This document shows, in pieces, positions 25,380-34,311 of a stretch of DNA of 64,000 nt. A program made the translations under genes and the position numbers. Under the pieces are notes generated by a model. It saw only the letters and a list, made by a program, of their open reading frames with translations. It had not been told where the DNA came from and did not search any database. Position 1 is the stretch's first letter, and each line of letters begins with the position of its first letter. The stretch lies in NCBI RefSeq assembly GCF_004208415.1, contig NZ_CP035758.1:9734001-9798000 (forward strand), given 5' to 3'. Source of the DNA: Ktedonosporobacter rubrisoli (GTDB lineage Bacteria > Chloroflexota > Ktedonobacteria > Ktedonobacterales > Ktedonobacteraceae).

Positions 25380-27020
25380 ATGCGAGAGGTACAAACAAAA
25401 CTTCCAAAGGGAAGAGTTGTACGCAATCGCTACCTTGTCGAGGACCTCCTCGGCAAGGGTGGCTTTGGTGCGGTATATCGTGTACGAGATCGACGTGTTA
25501 AGGGCAATGTCTTTGCTCTCAAAGAGCTCATTGATCCCAATGCTTATCAGCGTGCGGGGTTTGCCTTTGAATGTGAGCTCCTGAAACGGCTCGATCATTA
25601 TGCGCTGCCTCGGGTCTATCGCGTTTTTGAGGATGCGAAAAATAGTCGCGTCTATATGTTGATGGATTACATCGATGGGCCTAATCTTGAAAGATTGCGC
25701 CTGCAGCAGCCCGAGAAACGCTTCCCTTTGTCGCAGGTTATGAAGATCATGGCGCCAGTGATACATGCCATTGATTACCTGCATACCCAGCAACCTCCAA
25801 TTATCCATCGTGATATTAAACCTTCCAATATTATTGTGCCTACGACCGGTGAGGAAGCGGTCCTTGTTGATTTTGGCATTGCCAAAGAGTACGAGCAAGA
25901 TTCGACGACGACGGCTATCCGTCATTGCTCCCCAGGCTATGGGGCGCCAGAACACTATGTTAGCGGCACAAATACCCGTACCGATATCTATAGCCTGGCC
26001 GCCACATTTTATGTGCTCTTGAGCGGGACGGTCCCCGTAGATGCGCTGCATCGCATGACGAGGATAAGCAGCGAGGGTAGCGATCCGCTCAAGCCTGTGA
26101 ACGAGATTGTTGAGGATGTACCGGCACCTGTTGGCGCGGTGCTGCAGAAAGCGATGTCAATCAATAGCAATGATCGTTTTGCTACAGCTCCCGAATTCTG
26201 GCGGGCGCTCAAAGCCGCTTGCCCAGAAGATGAAGAGCCAGCTTCTGCAACTCCTGCCGAGCCAGAAGCTTCTACGGAGGCAGCATCTGAGGCTGACGCG
26301 GAGAAACAGAATCCATCAGCCCAGGTGGAGAATGAGCAGCAAGGCGCCGCTGCAGATCAGGGCGTCTCTGCTAAGCGTGAAGAGCCGTTGCCGGAAGAGA
26401 AAGAACTTCCAGTAAGAGGGCCATCTCGCCCTCAGCCCGGCGGAAAGGGGCGTCTCATTGCGCTTGTGTGCGTTGCTTTAAGCATGATTGCTCTCATATC
26501 GGGCCTGCTTTGGGGCTGGAGTTCCTGGACCGCTGGCGATACCGCAACAGCTGTCTCTACTCCCATCCATACTGCAGGTATTACGCCTACGACTGCTGCA
26601 GCGCCTACCAGCCAGCCGACAGCGACGCCGACTCCTTCCCCGACTCCCTCGCCGTCTCCCACCCAGGCGCCGACGTATCCGGCCCTGGTTGCTAACTATG
26701 GTGGTCATATTCATAACACGCCTGCGAATGTAGACTCCTCAATGTCTATCTCAAAGCTGCAGCAGAAGGGGGAGCAGATCAGTGGCTACCTTACGCTGGG
26801 TCCAGGTCTATTAGGAAGCGGTAATTTCACAGGCACTGTCTCGACTGATCGTAAGATCCAATTTTCTGTGCCGGGATATGCTAATCTCTTACCCCTCAAT
26901 TTTCAGGGAACGGTTCAGGCAGATGGGAATATGAGTGGCACCTATTGTAGCTATCAAAATGGTCAATGCGATCAAGCCGGCGGCGGCTATGGCTCCTGGA
27001 CGGCTGCACCGCAGAGCTAA
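25380..27020 (+). CDS. Transmembrane Ser/Thr kinase with extracytoplasmic domain
   Basis: A 546-residue receptor-like kinase. The kinase domain (about 16-275) has glycine loop GKGGFGAVY, ALKEL, HRDIKPSNI, DFGIAKEY and an APE motif (GAPEHY). An acidic Glu/Ala-rich juxtamembrane segment (about 280-345) leads to one transmembrane helix near 357-378 (LIALVCVALSMIALISGLLWG). Outside, a Pro/Thr/Ser-rich stalk (TPTPSPTPSPSPT) carries a C-terminal domain of about 110 residues. That domain is rich in Gly and beta-type alternation with a Cys pair (GTYCSYQNGQC) that may form a disulfide. The layout matches PknB-like receptors, and the ligand is unknown. GAGG precedes the ATG. Confidence 0.93.
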   Translation: MREVQTKLPKGRVVRNRYLVEDLLGKGGFGAVYRVRDRRVKGNVFALKELIDPNAYQRAGFAFECELLKRLDHYALPRVYRVFEDAKNSRVYMLMDYIDGPNLERLRLQQPEKRFPLSQVMKIMAPVIHAIDYLHTQQPPIIHRDIKPSNIIVPTTGEEAVLVDFGIAKEYEQDSTTTAIRHCSPGYGAPEHYVSGTNTRTDIYSLAATFYVLLSGTVPVDALHRMTRISSEGSDPLKPVNEIVEDVPAPVGAVLQKAMSINSNDRFATAPEFWRALKAACPEDEEPASATPAEPEASTEAASEADAEKQNPSAQVENEQQGAAADQGVSAKREEPLPEEKELPVRGPSRPQPGGKGRLIALVCVALSMIALISGLLWGWSSWTAGDTATAVSTPIHTAGITPTTAAAPTSQPTATPTPSPTPSPSPTQAPTYPALVANYGGHIHNTPANVDSSMSISKLQQKGEQISGYLTLGPGLLGSGNFTGTVSTDRKIQFSVPGYANLLPLNFQGTVQADGNMSGTYCSYQNGQCDQAGGGYGSWTAAPQS

Positions 27021-27280
27021 AAGTCCTGCCTAAGCAAAGCTCTGCGGTTCTAAACAGGGAGTGGTTGTTTCAATATGGTTGAAAATGAGATAAATGCGCA
27101 GCTAAGATGGCTGAAATACAAAAATATGCAGGTATAGTTACCGTATAAAGCAGGCTGAAGCTGGCAAGTTCATAGCGTAAAGAGAGTACTAAGCGCATAG
27201 CAAGGAGCAAGACGGGTCATCGTTATCCAGGGAGGATGGTCCGGCTGGCTCCTATCCACTACCAACAAGGACTCTATTTG

Positions 27281-27289
27281 TGATATACT
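27281..27289 (+). promoter_or_regulatory. Extended -10 promoter element ahead of obg
   Basis: TGATATACT is an extended -10 (TGn plus TATACT) about 58 nt upstream of the obg start. No good -35 is present, as is usual for extended -10 promoters. The rest of 27021-27280 shows no gene. Confidence 0.45.
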
Positions 27290-27347
27290 GCCTTTCGCTA
27301 CAGAGAAACAAAATTTTTCACCTGCATTTACGAGTCGGGGGTGTATT

Positions 27348-28652
27348 ATGCTATTCGATCATACGAAGATCTATGTAAAGGCTGGCGATGGGGGCAATGG
27401 CTCTATGCACTTCCGTCGTGAAAAGTTTGCCCCGTTTGGGGGACCAGATGGGGGAGATGGCGGTCGTGGTGGTAGTGTCTATTTTGAGGCAACTACTAAC
27501 TTGAATACCTTGATTGACTACCGCTATCGGCACCATTTCAAGGCGGAATCTGGCGGGGATGGAGCGCGCCAGAAAATGCATGGGGCAAAAGGACAGGATG
27601 TCGTTCTAACCGTACCATGTGGAACGATTATACGCAATGCGGATACAAATGAGATAGTTGCAGATCTAGTGGAGCAGGGGCAACGTGTGATGGTAGCACG
27701 CGGCGGCCGTGGTGGGCTGGGTAACGTCCATTTCGCGACGGCAACCCATCGAACGCCAAAGGAGGCGCAGAAAGGAGAGCCCGGTGAGGAGCTCTGGGTT
27801 ACCCTGGAACTGCGCTTAATTGCCGATGTGGGGCTCGTTGGGTATCCTAATGCAGGTAAGTCGACGCTCCTCTCGGTCGTCACTGCCGCACGTCCCAAGA
27901 TTGCCAATTATCCCTTTACTACCCTCGCGCCGAATCTTGGCGTGGTAGAGGTAGGGCAGCCACGTAGCGGCGATGGCTATAGTTTTGTGCTTGCCGATAT
28001 TCCAGGTTTGATCGAGGGAGCCGCGCAAGGCGTGGGGCTCGGCCACGAATTCTTGCGCCATGTGCAGCGTACCCGCCTGTTGATTCATGTAATAGACGGC
28101 GCCGCTCCTGAGCGCGATCCCTGGGAGGATTTCCAGGCCATCAATCGCGAGTTGCGCGAATATGACGAGATACTTGTTACCAGACCGCAACTAGTTGTGT
28201 TAAATAAGATGGACCTGCCAGAGGCCCAGGAACGCTGGCAAGAATTGAAGGCGCAGATCGAGGAAGCCGGTTACACAGCTTTTGCAATTTCTGCTGCTAC
28301 TCACCAGGGAACAGATGAGCTGATGCAGTATGCCGCGCGCCGCCTGCAGGAAATCTACAAGGAGGAAGCCGAGAAAGCCGCCGCTCAGTCCGATCTTGCT
28401 CTGCAAGGTCCTGTATTGCGGCCAGAACCGGATGATGCTTTCTCCGTGAGCAAAGATCACGGCGTTTATGTGGTGCGCGGTAAGCGCGTTGAACGCGCCG
28501 TGAGTATGACAAATCAGGAGAGCGAAGAGTCAATGGATCGGCTGCAGTTGACGCTAGAAAAGATGGGCGTGACCAAGGCCTTAGAGAATGCAGGTGTGAA
28601 GGTCGGCGATATTGTTCGCTTTGGCAAGGTTGAGCTCTATTGGGGCGAGTAG
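27348..28652 (+). CDS. obgE: Obg-family ribosome-assembly GTPase
   Basis: A 434-residue Obg/CgtA GTPase with the three-domain layout. The glycine-rich OBG fold (1-158) has KAGDGGNGSMHFRREKF. The G domain has G1 GYPNAGKST (Lys171), G3 DIPGLIEGA and G4 NKMD. The C-terminal OCT domain spans about 350-430. It binds the 50S subunit and couples ribosome assembly to growth and stringent signalling, and is essential in most bacteria. The start is supported by the conserved MLFDHTKIYVKAGDGG opening. It is probably monocistronic. Confidence 0.97.
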   Translation: MLFDHTKIYVKAGDGGNGSMHFRREKFAPFGGPDGGDGGRGGSVYFEATTNLNTLIDYRYRHHFKAESGGDGARQKMHGAKGQDVVLTVPCGTIIRNADTNEIVADLVEQGQRVMVARGGRGGLGNVHFATATHRTPKEAQKGEPGEELWVTLELRLIADVGLVGYPNAGKSTLLSVVTAARPKIANYPFTTLAPNLGVVEVGQPRSGDGYSFVLADIPGLIEGAAQGVGLGHEFLRHVQRTRLLIHVIDGAAPERDPWEDFQAINRELREYDEILVTRPQLVVLNKMDLPEAQERWQELKAQIEEAGYTAFAISAATHQGTDELMQYAARRLQEIYKEEAEKAAAQSDLALQGPVLRPEPDDAFSVSKDHGVYVVRGKRVERAVSMTNQESEESMDRLQLTLEKMGVTKALENAGVKVGDIVRFGKVELYWGE

Positions 28653-28706
28653 CAGCTTTGTATATGCAGCATTTGTGTCAATAGTATATCCAGATGACAT
28701 AAAATT

Positions 28707-28715
28707 TGTTATACT
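28707..28715 (+). promoter_or_regulatory. Extended -10 promoter element ahead of the CHAT gene
   Basis: TGTTATACT, an extended -10 with no clear -35, 80 nt upstream of the CHAT gene start and similar to the one ahead of obg. Confidence 0.4.
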
Positions 28716-28795
28716 GGCTATGGATAGATGTTGATCTTTGCGCACAGCGCGACTATCATTGCTAATTCTGTAAGAATGCGAGAGACACCTGCCAC

Positions 28796-31700
28796 ATGGG
28801 AGAGACACTGAATTTACTGTTTCGCAGTCGCGAGGACGGCACGTTTGAGTTATGTGTAAAGGAGAGCTGGTCTGGGCGTACGGTAAGTGGCAGTTTTGTT
28901 CCTCCCTATACAAAAAAACAGCTAAATGCTCTGCAGAAAAAGCTCAATAAGCTTGAGAGTGGCTATCACGAACTGCGCGAGATTGGCCATCGTCTTTTTC
29001 TTGCTTTATGCGGTGCGGAAATGCCGGGAGCTAATCGCCTTGAGGCCTCTGAGCAGTCCGTGCAGGCAGTTCTGCGCAGCGTCATTCAGCGCACAATCAG
29101 ACGGCGTGGAACCGTGGCCTTAACTTTCTGTTTTGGTCCCGGTTGCGATGAGTTTGTGCGCTATCCCTGGGAGCTCTTACATAATGGCGATCACTTTCTG
29201 CTTGTCTCGGGAATATTTACCCTCACGCGCGCTCTGCTACGTCCAGACATCCCGGTGGGCTGTGAGCTCCCTGTACGCCCGCCTTTGCGCGTACTCTACA
29301 TAGGCGCCTCCCCTGTAGATTGTGCTCCGTTGGAGACTGAACGAAGTTTCCAGCAGCTTGAGAGCGGACTAGCTCCTCTGATTGACAGCGGGCAGGTGTT
29401 TTTAGATCGGCTGGAACCCCCGACTTTTGATCAGCTTGTGCGCTATCTCAGCTCATATGGCGGGGTAAGTATGCTAGATGATAGCGATACAGTTATCCCT
29501 TGCTATGTCGTGCATTTTGATGGCCATGGTGCTTATGGGCGTCTCTGCCCTGAAGATGGCTGCAAAACTATCAACGAAGCTGATGCGCGAAAATGTGCTG
29601 CCTGTGGCGCTGCACTTAGCCGTATTAAGCCGCAGACCTATCTTTGCTTTTGTGACGATGAGGGCTATAACCGTTTCATCGATACCCAATCCCTGCGCGA
29701 CCTGTTTCTCAGCAGCGATCTACGCCTTGCGGTATTCTCAGCTTGCGAAACTGCTACCGTCGCGGGCGAGAACACCCGTAGCCAGCGAAACGCTGTAGAT
29801 GCGACCCTGGCCACGGCCCTGGTGATGGCGCAGGTTCCGGCTGTTGTTGCTATGCCTTTCTCGCTGCAGGACGATCTCAGTCCAACCTTTATGTATCATT
29901 TCTATGAAGCTTTAGCCGATGGCCGCACATTAGAAGAGGCTCTATCGCGCGCTCGCCAGGCTCTCCTTCCCAGGCAGCAGAAGGGATGGTTTATTCCTGT
30001 ACTCTACAGACATGTTGCCGAGGGTCAAGAGGGACCGGTTCCGCTCCTGATTACCGATGATACCCGCGAAGAGCATGAGCACCCGCTGTCCCACCTCGAT
30101 ATTCCCACGACTTTTGTTGGTCGCGAGCAGGAGCTCGGCGATCTAGAAGAATTGCTCACGGCAGCTGCAACCGGTGAACAATTGACCGATGCAAAAGCGC
30201 ATTTGCGCTTGCGTCCGGGAACCCACCATATCGCCCTGACCGGCTCGGCGGGTATTGGCAAGAGTGCTCTGGCCTTCGAGGCCGTCAGGCGCAATCAGGG
30301 CAAATTTCCGGGGGGCATAATTGGTATCTCCCTGCGAGGAGAAAAATCCTTTGGCGAGATGCTTCTAGAGATCATCCATCAGTTGCGCCTACCTATGAAG
30401 TCTCTTCCGGCTGGCGATACTAACCATTGCGCTCGCCTGGTATTGGCAACACTGCGTTCTCTGGCCAGTCGTGAGCTTCCTTGCCTGCTATTACTCGATA
30501 ATTTTGAAGAGGTGAATGATCATACAGCGCTTGAAACGTGGCTACATTTCCTCTGTTCGTTGCCACCTGAGGTCGTCGTACTGGTGACCTCACGTGTTAA
30601 CCCAGAAAGTATGATGGTAGGTAGAAGCTCGCATTGTCGCTGGTATGAATATCGCGTGGGCAAGATGACCAATACGGATTTATTGCTCCTATTTGCTGAG
30701 CTGGCGGCGGCCAGTGGGCTGGATCAGCGTATCCATATGGATGATTCCAAACAGCAAGCAATTCTGCGCGAGATCTGCACGCTCTTGGACGGCTATCCAC
30801 TGGGGGCTGAGCTCATCTTTGGCACTGCACGCTCTATCGACGGAAAAGTATATACGCCTGAAGCAGCCACGCGTTCTTTGGAAGAGGTTCGGGACGAATT
30901 GCGTAGCACTCCCCTGGCTGGCATTCTTGCTGTCCTGGAAGTCTCTTATCAGCGCTTGACGCCTTATGCGCGCTTATTGTTGGCTTATCTCTCGGCCTTT
31001 AGGTTGCCCTTTAGTCGCGAGCAGATTATGCTCCTGGTAGCGCCAGAGAAATTAACCTCTACCGGTGAGCCGCTACGACTCGTGAGACAGGAAATTCTCC
31101 AGGTTCAGGCCCTGGATGGACGATCCTCTCGTGAAGAGATCTCTCCGCTAGAGCTGGCTGAAAATTGGCGGGCGGCGCGCGATGAACTTGTACAAGCCTC
31201 GTTTATTCAGTTTGATGGGCGGGTCTATACGATTCATCCGCAGATACGTCACTTTGCCTTTGCCCACTTGCCCGTTGAGGAGCGCGGGCGCGTGCATCGT
31301 GTTGTGGCCGCATACTATTACGATTTGCCACAACCTGGCCCTGAAGAGTGGTTCGCCGCCTTTGAGCACCTGGAGAGTGCTGGTGAGCCACAGGATATGC
31401 AAGAGGCCGTGAGCATTGCTGTACGCGCTTCCTGGGCGTTGGGAGGACGTGGATATGCCCAGGAGTTGCTTGTGATGCTAGGCCGCGCAGGACTGCATGC
31501 ATCGCGCCTTGGCGATAGAAAAGGTGAAGGCCAGATACAATGTTGCATAGGGGCTATTCTCCGTCAGTTAGGGCAATACACAGAGGCTGAGGCTTGTTTG
31601 AGGAGCAGCTTGGAGTTCCATAGAGAGCAGCATGAGCAGGAAGAGGCAGGATGGGCGCTCTATGAGCTGTCGGTGCTCTTCCGCGAAGAGGGAAATTTTC

Positions 31701-32698
31701 AGCAGGCCTCCATCTATGCTCAGCAGGCAATTGAGCTATTTCGCTCAGCCGAATTTACCCAGGGCGAAGCCTGGATGCAGCTTGTAATGGGCGAGGTAAA
31801 GCGTGGGGAGGCGAGCTATTATGACGCCTTTGGGCATTTTGAGCTGGCCCTGACCAGCTTTCAGGATTTGCATGATAAAGAGGGCTATGCTCTGGCTTTG
31901 CGCGACCGGGGCACGGTCTTTGAGGCCCTGGGGCAATATGCCAAGGCTTTAAATGATTATGCTGATGCCCTGCGCATCTTTAATGAACAGGGATTGCGCG
32001 TTGGCCAGGCCTGGGTGCTTGCCGATCAGGCTGTGGTCTATATCGATCAGGGCAAACAGGAACTCGCGGAGAAACTATGTGGTGAGGCAATAGCTATTTT
32101 CCGCGAGCAGGGCATACGTCGTGGAGAAGCCTGGACATTGCGCGCCTTGGGCGATGTGCTTAGAAATCGACATGAACGCATTCAGGCACGAGCCTATTAT
32201 GACGAAGCTTTAGCCATCTTTAAATCAATTGGAGATCGGGTAGATCAAGCTCGTGTCTTTGCTTCTCAGGGCGCTATTGCTCTGGAAGAGGGAGAATATC
32301 TAACGGCCCAGAGCCTATTTGAGCAAGCTTGTTCTATAGCGCGCGAACAGGGCGCCAGGCAGATTATGGGGCGTGCTTTGCGCGGTCTTGGCGATGTCTC
32401 ACGAGCATTATTGCAGCATATTGATGCTGAACACTACTATGATGAAGCTTCTGCTATTGCTACTGAGATAGATGCTCCAGCTGAGCGCTGCGCCCTATTG
32501 AGGCGACAAGGGGCGCTCTGTTATGCACAACAACAATATCAGCCGGCACTTGAGCGCTGGGTGCAAGCCCTGGCTCTGGATCAGCGCCTGGGCCATCCAG
32601 CTCGTATTGAATTGCAGCTTAAAGTGCAGGATCTTGTAAACGAGCAGCATCTTGAGCAGTCCTATGCCGAATCCTGCGAGCGATATGCGCTGGCCTGA
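28796..32698 (+). CDS. CHAT-protease / NB-ARC / TPR protein
   Basis: A 1300-residue multidomain protein. An N-terminal region leads to a CHAT (caspase-like) peptidase domain at about 160-420, with catalytic His244 in HFDGHG and Cys317 in SACET. Between them sits a Cys4 zinc-ribbon insert (Cys251, Cys256, Cys267, Cys270). An NB-ARC/STAND ATPase follows from about 441, with FVGREQEL, Walker A GSAGIGKSA (Lys489) and Walker B LLLLDNFEE (Asp568). From about 870 to 1290 there are roughly nine TPR repeats with the GDRxxxARxxxxxG-type spacing. STAND proteins act as ligand-triggered switches, and CHAT-STAND-TPR fusions are suspected in bacterial immunity or programmed death (family knowledge). The ligand and protease target are unknown. 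The Shine-Dalgarno is weak. Confidence 0.92.
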   Translation: MGETLNLLFRSREDGTFELCVKESWSGRTVSGSFVPPYTKKQLNALQKKLNKLESGYHELREIGHRLFLALCGAEMPGANRLEASEQSVQAVLRSVIQRTIRRRGTVALTFCFGPGCDEFVRYPWELLHNGDHFLLVSGIFTLTRALLRPDIPVGCELPVRPPLRVLYIGASPVDCAPLETERSFQQLESGLAPLIDSGQVFLDRLEPPTFDQLVRYLSSYGGVSMLDDSDTVIPCYVVHFDGHGAYGRLCPEDGCKTINEADARKCAACGAALSRIKPQTYLCFCDDEGYNRFIDTQSLRDLFLSSDLRLAVFSACETATVAGENTRSQRNAVDATLATALVMAQVPAVVAMPFSLQDDLSPTFMYHFYEALADGRTLEEALSRARQALLPRQQKGWFIPVLYRHVAEGQEGPVPLLITDDTREEHEHPLSHLDIPTTFVGREQELGDLEELLTAAATGEQLTDAKAHLRLRPGTHHIALTGSAGIGKSALAFEAVRRNQGKFPGGIIGISLRGEKSFGEMLLEIIHQLRLPMKSLPAGDTNHCARLVLATLRSLASRELPCLLLLDNFEEVNDHTALETWLHFLCSLPPEVVVLVTSRVNPESMMVGRSSHCRWYEYRVGKMTNTDLLLLFAELAAASGLDQRIHMDDSKQQAILREICTLLDGYPLGAELIFGTARSIDGKVYTPEAATRSLEEVRDELRSTPLAGILAVLEVSYQRLTPYARLLLAYLSAFRLPFSREQIMLLVAPEKLTSTGEPLRLVRQEILQVQALDGRSSREEISPLELAENWRAARDELVQASFIQFDGRVYTIHPQIRHFAFAHLPVEERGRVHRVVAAYYYDLPQPGPEEWFAAFEHLESAGEPQDMQEAVSIAVRASWALGGRGYAQELLVMLGRAGLHASRLGDRKGEGQIQCCIGAILRQLGQYTEAEACLRSSLEFHREQHEQEEAGWALYELSVLFREEGNFQQASIYAQQAIELFRSAEFTQGEAWMQLVMGEVKRGEASYYDAFGHFELALTSFQDLHDKEGYALALRDRGTVFEALGQYAKALNDYADALRIFNEQGLRVGQAWVLADQAVVYIDQGKQELAEKLCGEAIAIFREQGIRRGEAWTLRALGDVLRNRHERIQARAYYDEALAIFKSIGDRVDQARVFASQGAIALEEGEYLTAQSLFEQACSIAREQGARQIMGRALRGLGDVSRALLQHIDAEHYYDEASAIATEIDAPAERCALLRRQGALCYAQQQYQPALERWVQALALDQRLGHPARIELQLKVQDLVNEQHLEQSYAESCERYALA

Positions 32699-32813
32699 AC
32701 ATAAGCGGGGCGCTGCTCCTGGCCAATGTAGTAGTGGCTGAAGGCGCATAGGCGCTAAACAATATGGACCCCTGCTGAAAAGCTCTCTTCTTGTTTTTCT
32801 CCTCGTCCTGGTC

Positions 32814-32834
32814 ATCCAGTTTACTAAACTGGAT
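32814..32834 (+). terminator. Hairpin downstream of the CHAT gene
   Basis: ATCCAGTTT-ACT-AAACTGGAT, a perfect 9-bp stem with a 3-nt loop, 116 nt after the stop. There is no T-tract. The rest of the 303-bp gap shows no gene. Confidence 0.35.
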
Positions 32835-33001
32835 TCTATCAACCTGCGAGAAAAAGACCTTGCCGAATTCTCGTGCTGCCACACGTTGTATATATGATAT
32901 GGGTTTACGCTCAGCCCTGGATCGATTATATGCAAAAGGCTTGTAATTAGTTAGTAGGCTTAATCGGGATAGGAGATAAAAAATGTTTAGAGGAGAAGGC
33001 T

Positions 33002-34243
33002 GTGGATGCTACTCGCAAGAGCCCGAAAAGTAGCCTCGGCACGCTGGCTGTCTGGTTGCTGGGCATAGCTAGCTTTGGCCTGCTAGCCCTTATTATTGTT
33101 GCAGTCGTCATACGTTTTTTGACACCTTCTAATCTTCCTCGTCTGCAGCTTATGGGCGGCATTGCTCTGCCCGGCGTATTAGCAACTGCTGGTGGACAAC
33201 TCAGCAGCCAGTCATTAAGCATGGATCGCTTTGATTTCGAGGCCCTGGACGAACATACTGGCTATCTCTTTATTGCTCATCCAGGTCCGACCGCTACAAA
33301 GTTAGCGCTTCTGCAGCAGGCGAAAGAGGTACCCGCCGGTCTGCATGTGCAATCCTCGGTGGCCGTTTTTAATACCAGGAGCAATAAATATATGGGAGCG
33401 GTCCTGGCGCCATTTGTGCATGGTATTGCTGTTGCCCCAGATTTGCAGAGGGTTTATGCTGCTGACGCCGATGAAGGAAAGATCTATGTGATCGATGAGC
33501 ATTCGTGCAAGGATATGTCTAATTCTAACGAGAATGCCTGCCGTGTTCTCACCACAATTAAGACGAGCGGTGTGCCTGATAGCTTGGAATATGATGCAAC
33601 CGACCATGAAGTCTTTATCTCCGAGCCTGGCAAGGCTAATCCTGATCAAGGGCTCGAAGAAGTAATTAGCACGCAAACCAATGCTATTATCCATGTAATT
33701 AAGTGGGGCACGGATGTAGGGCATGTGCGCTATGATCCTCTCTCTCGGCGCGTTTTTGTAGTTCTGGTCTCAGGTACACAGAGCGAGATTGCGACTGTGA
33801 ATCCTGTTACGTTTACTATCAATCGGGTTGCTTTGCCGAAAACCTGCGTTAGTGCCCATGGGTTGATCCTTGATTCGCGCCAGCAGGTGGCTTTTGCGGC
33901 TTGCGTGGATAGCCAGAATGTGGCGATGTTTGATATGCGTGCGCTCAAACCTATTGGAGATACACAAAATCTTCTTCCTGTGGGCTCCAAACCTGATGTG
34001 CTGGCTGTAGATACAGATCTGCACGTGCTGTATATTGGTTGCGCCAGCGCTGTTTCTGTCTTCGAGGAGCAAGATGCCTCCCACGGCGTCTTGCATAAAT
34101 TGAAGGATTATGTCTTGAACTCCGGCTCAACACATAGCATAGCTGTCGATGAGCAGGCACATGATCTCTATGTGCCACTGACCAGCCTGGGAGGCAGGCC
34201 GGCGCTGCTTATTGAACACTATAATCAGCAGGGAAACGTCTAG
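33002..34243 (+). CDS. Membrane-anchored YncE-like beta-propeller protein
   Basis: A 413-residue protein with an N-terminal signal-anchor helix at about 17-40 (VWLLGIASFGLLALIIVAVVI). An extracytoplasmic domain of repeated beta-type blades follows, with recurring patterns such as HGIAVAPDLQRVYAADADEGKIYVID and DVLAVDTDLHVLYIGC. These resemble the YncE/NHL-type seven-bladed propeller used for protein or ligand binding. No catalytic motif is visible. The start is GTG 33002, preceded by AGAGGAGAAGG. The overlapping ATG at 33006 is out of frame. It converges with ABC-FHA gene 2. Confidence 0.8.
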   Translation: MDATRKSPKSSLGTLAVWLLGIASFGLLALIIVAVVIRFLTPSNLPRLQLMGGIALPGVLATAGGQLSSQSLSMDRFDFEALDEHTGYLFIAHPGPTATKLALLQQAKEVPAGLHVQSSVAVFNTRSNKYMGAVLAPFVHGIAVAPDLQRVYAADADEGKIYVIDEHSCKDMSNSNENACRVLTTIKTSGVPDSLEYDATDHEVFISEPGKANPDQGLEEVISTQTNAIIHVIKWGTDVGHVRYDPLSRRVFVVLVSGTQSEIATVNPVTFTINRVALPKTCVSAHGLILDSRQQVAFAACVDSQNVAMFDMRALKPIGDTQNLLPVGSKPDVLAVDTDLHVLYIGCASAVSVFEEQDASHGVLHKLKDYVLNSGSTHSIAVDEQAHDLYVPLTSLGGRPALLIEHYNQQGNV

Positions 34244-34256
34244 GATACCACAGTGA

Positions 34257-34289
34257 GGCTCTACAAGGGATCATCGCTAGTAGAGCCTT
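34257..34289. terminator. Bidirectional hairpin between convergent genes
   Basis: AGGCTCTAC (34257-34265) pairs with GTAGAGCCT (34281-34289), with TTGCTT following on the plus strand. It separates the propeller gene from ABC-FHA gene 2. Confidence 0.5.
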
Positions 34290-34311
34290 GCTTGTCCTGC
34301 GGCGTGTGTTT

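Noticed and set aside
24483..26051. A 522-codon minus-strand open frame antisense to the NADH dehydrogenase and kinase genes
   Set aside because: It spans two well-supported plus-strand genes, has no family resemblance and is rich in residues expected from antisense of GC-biased codons. It is a shadow frame.
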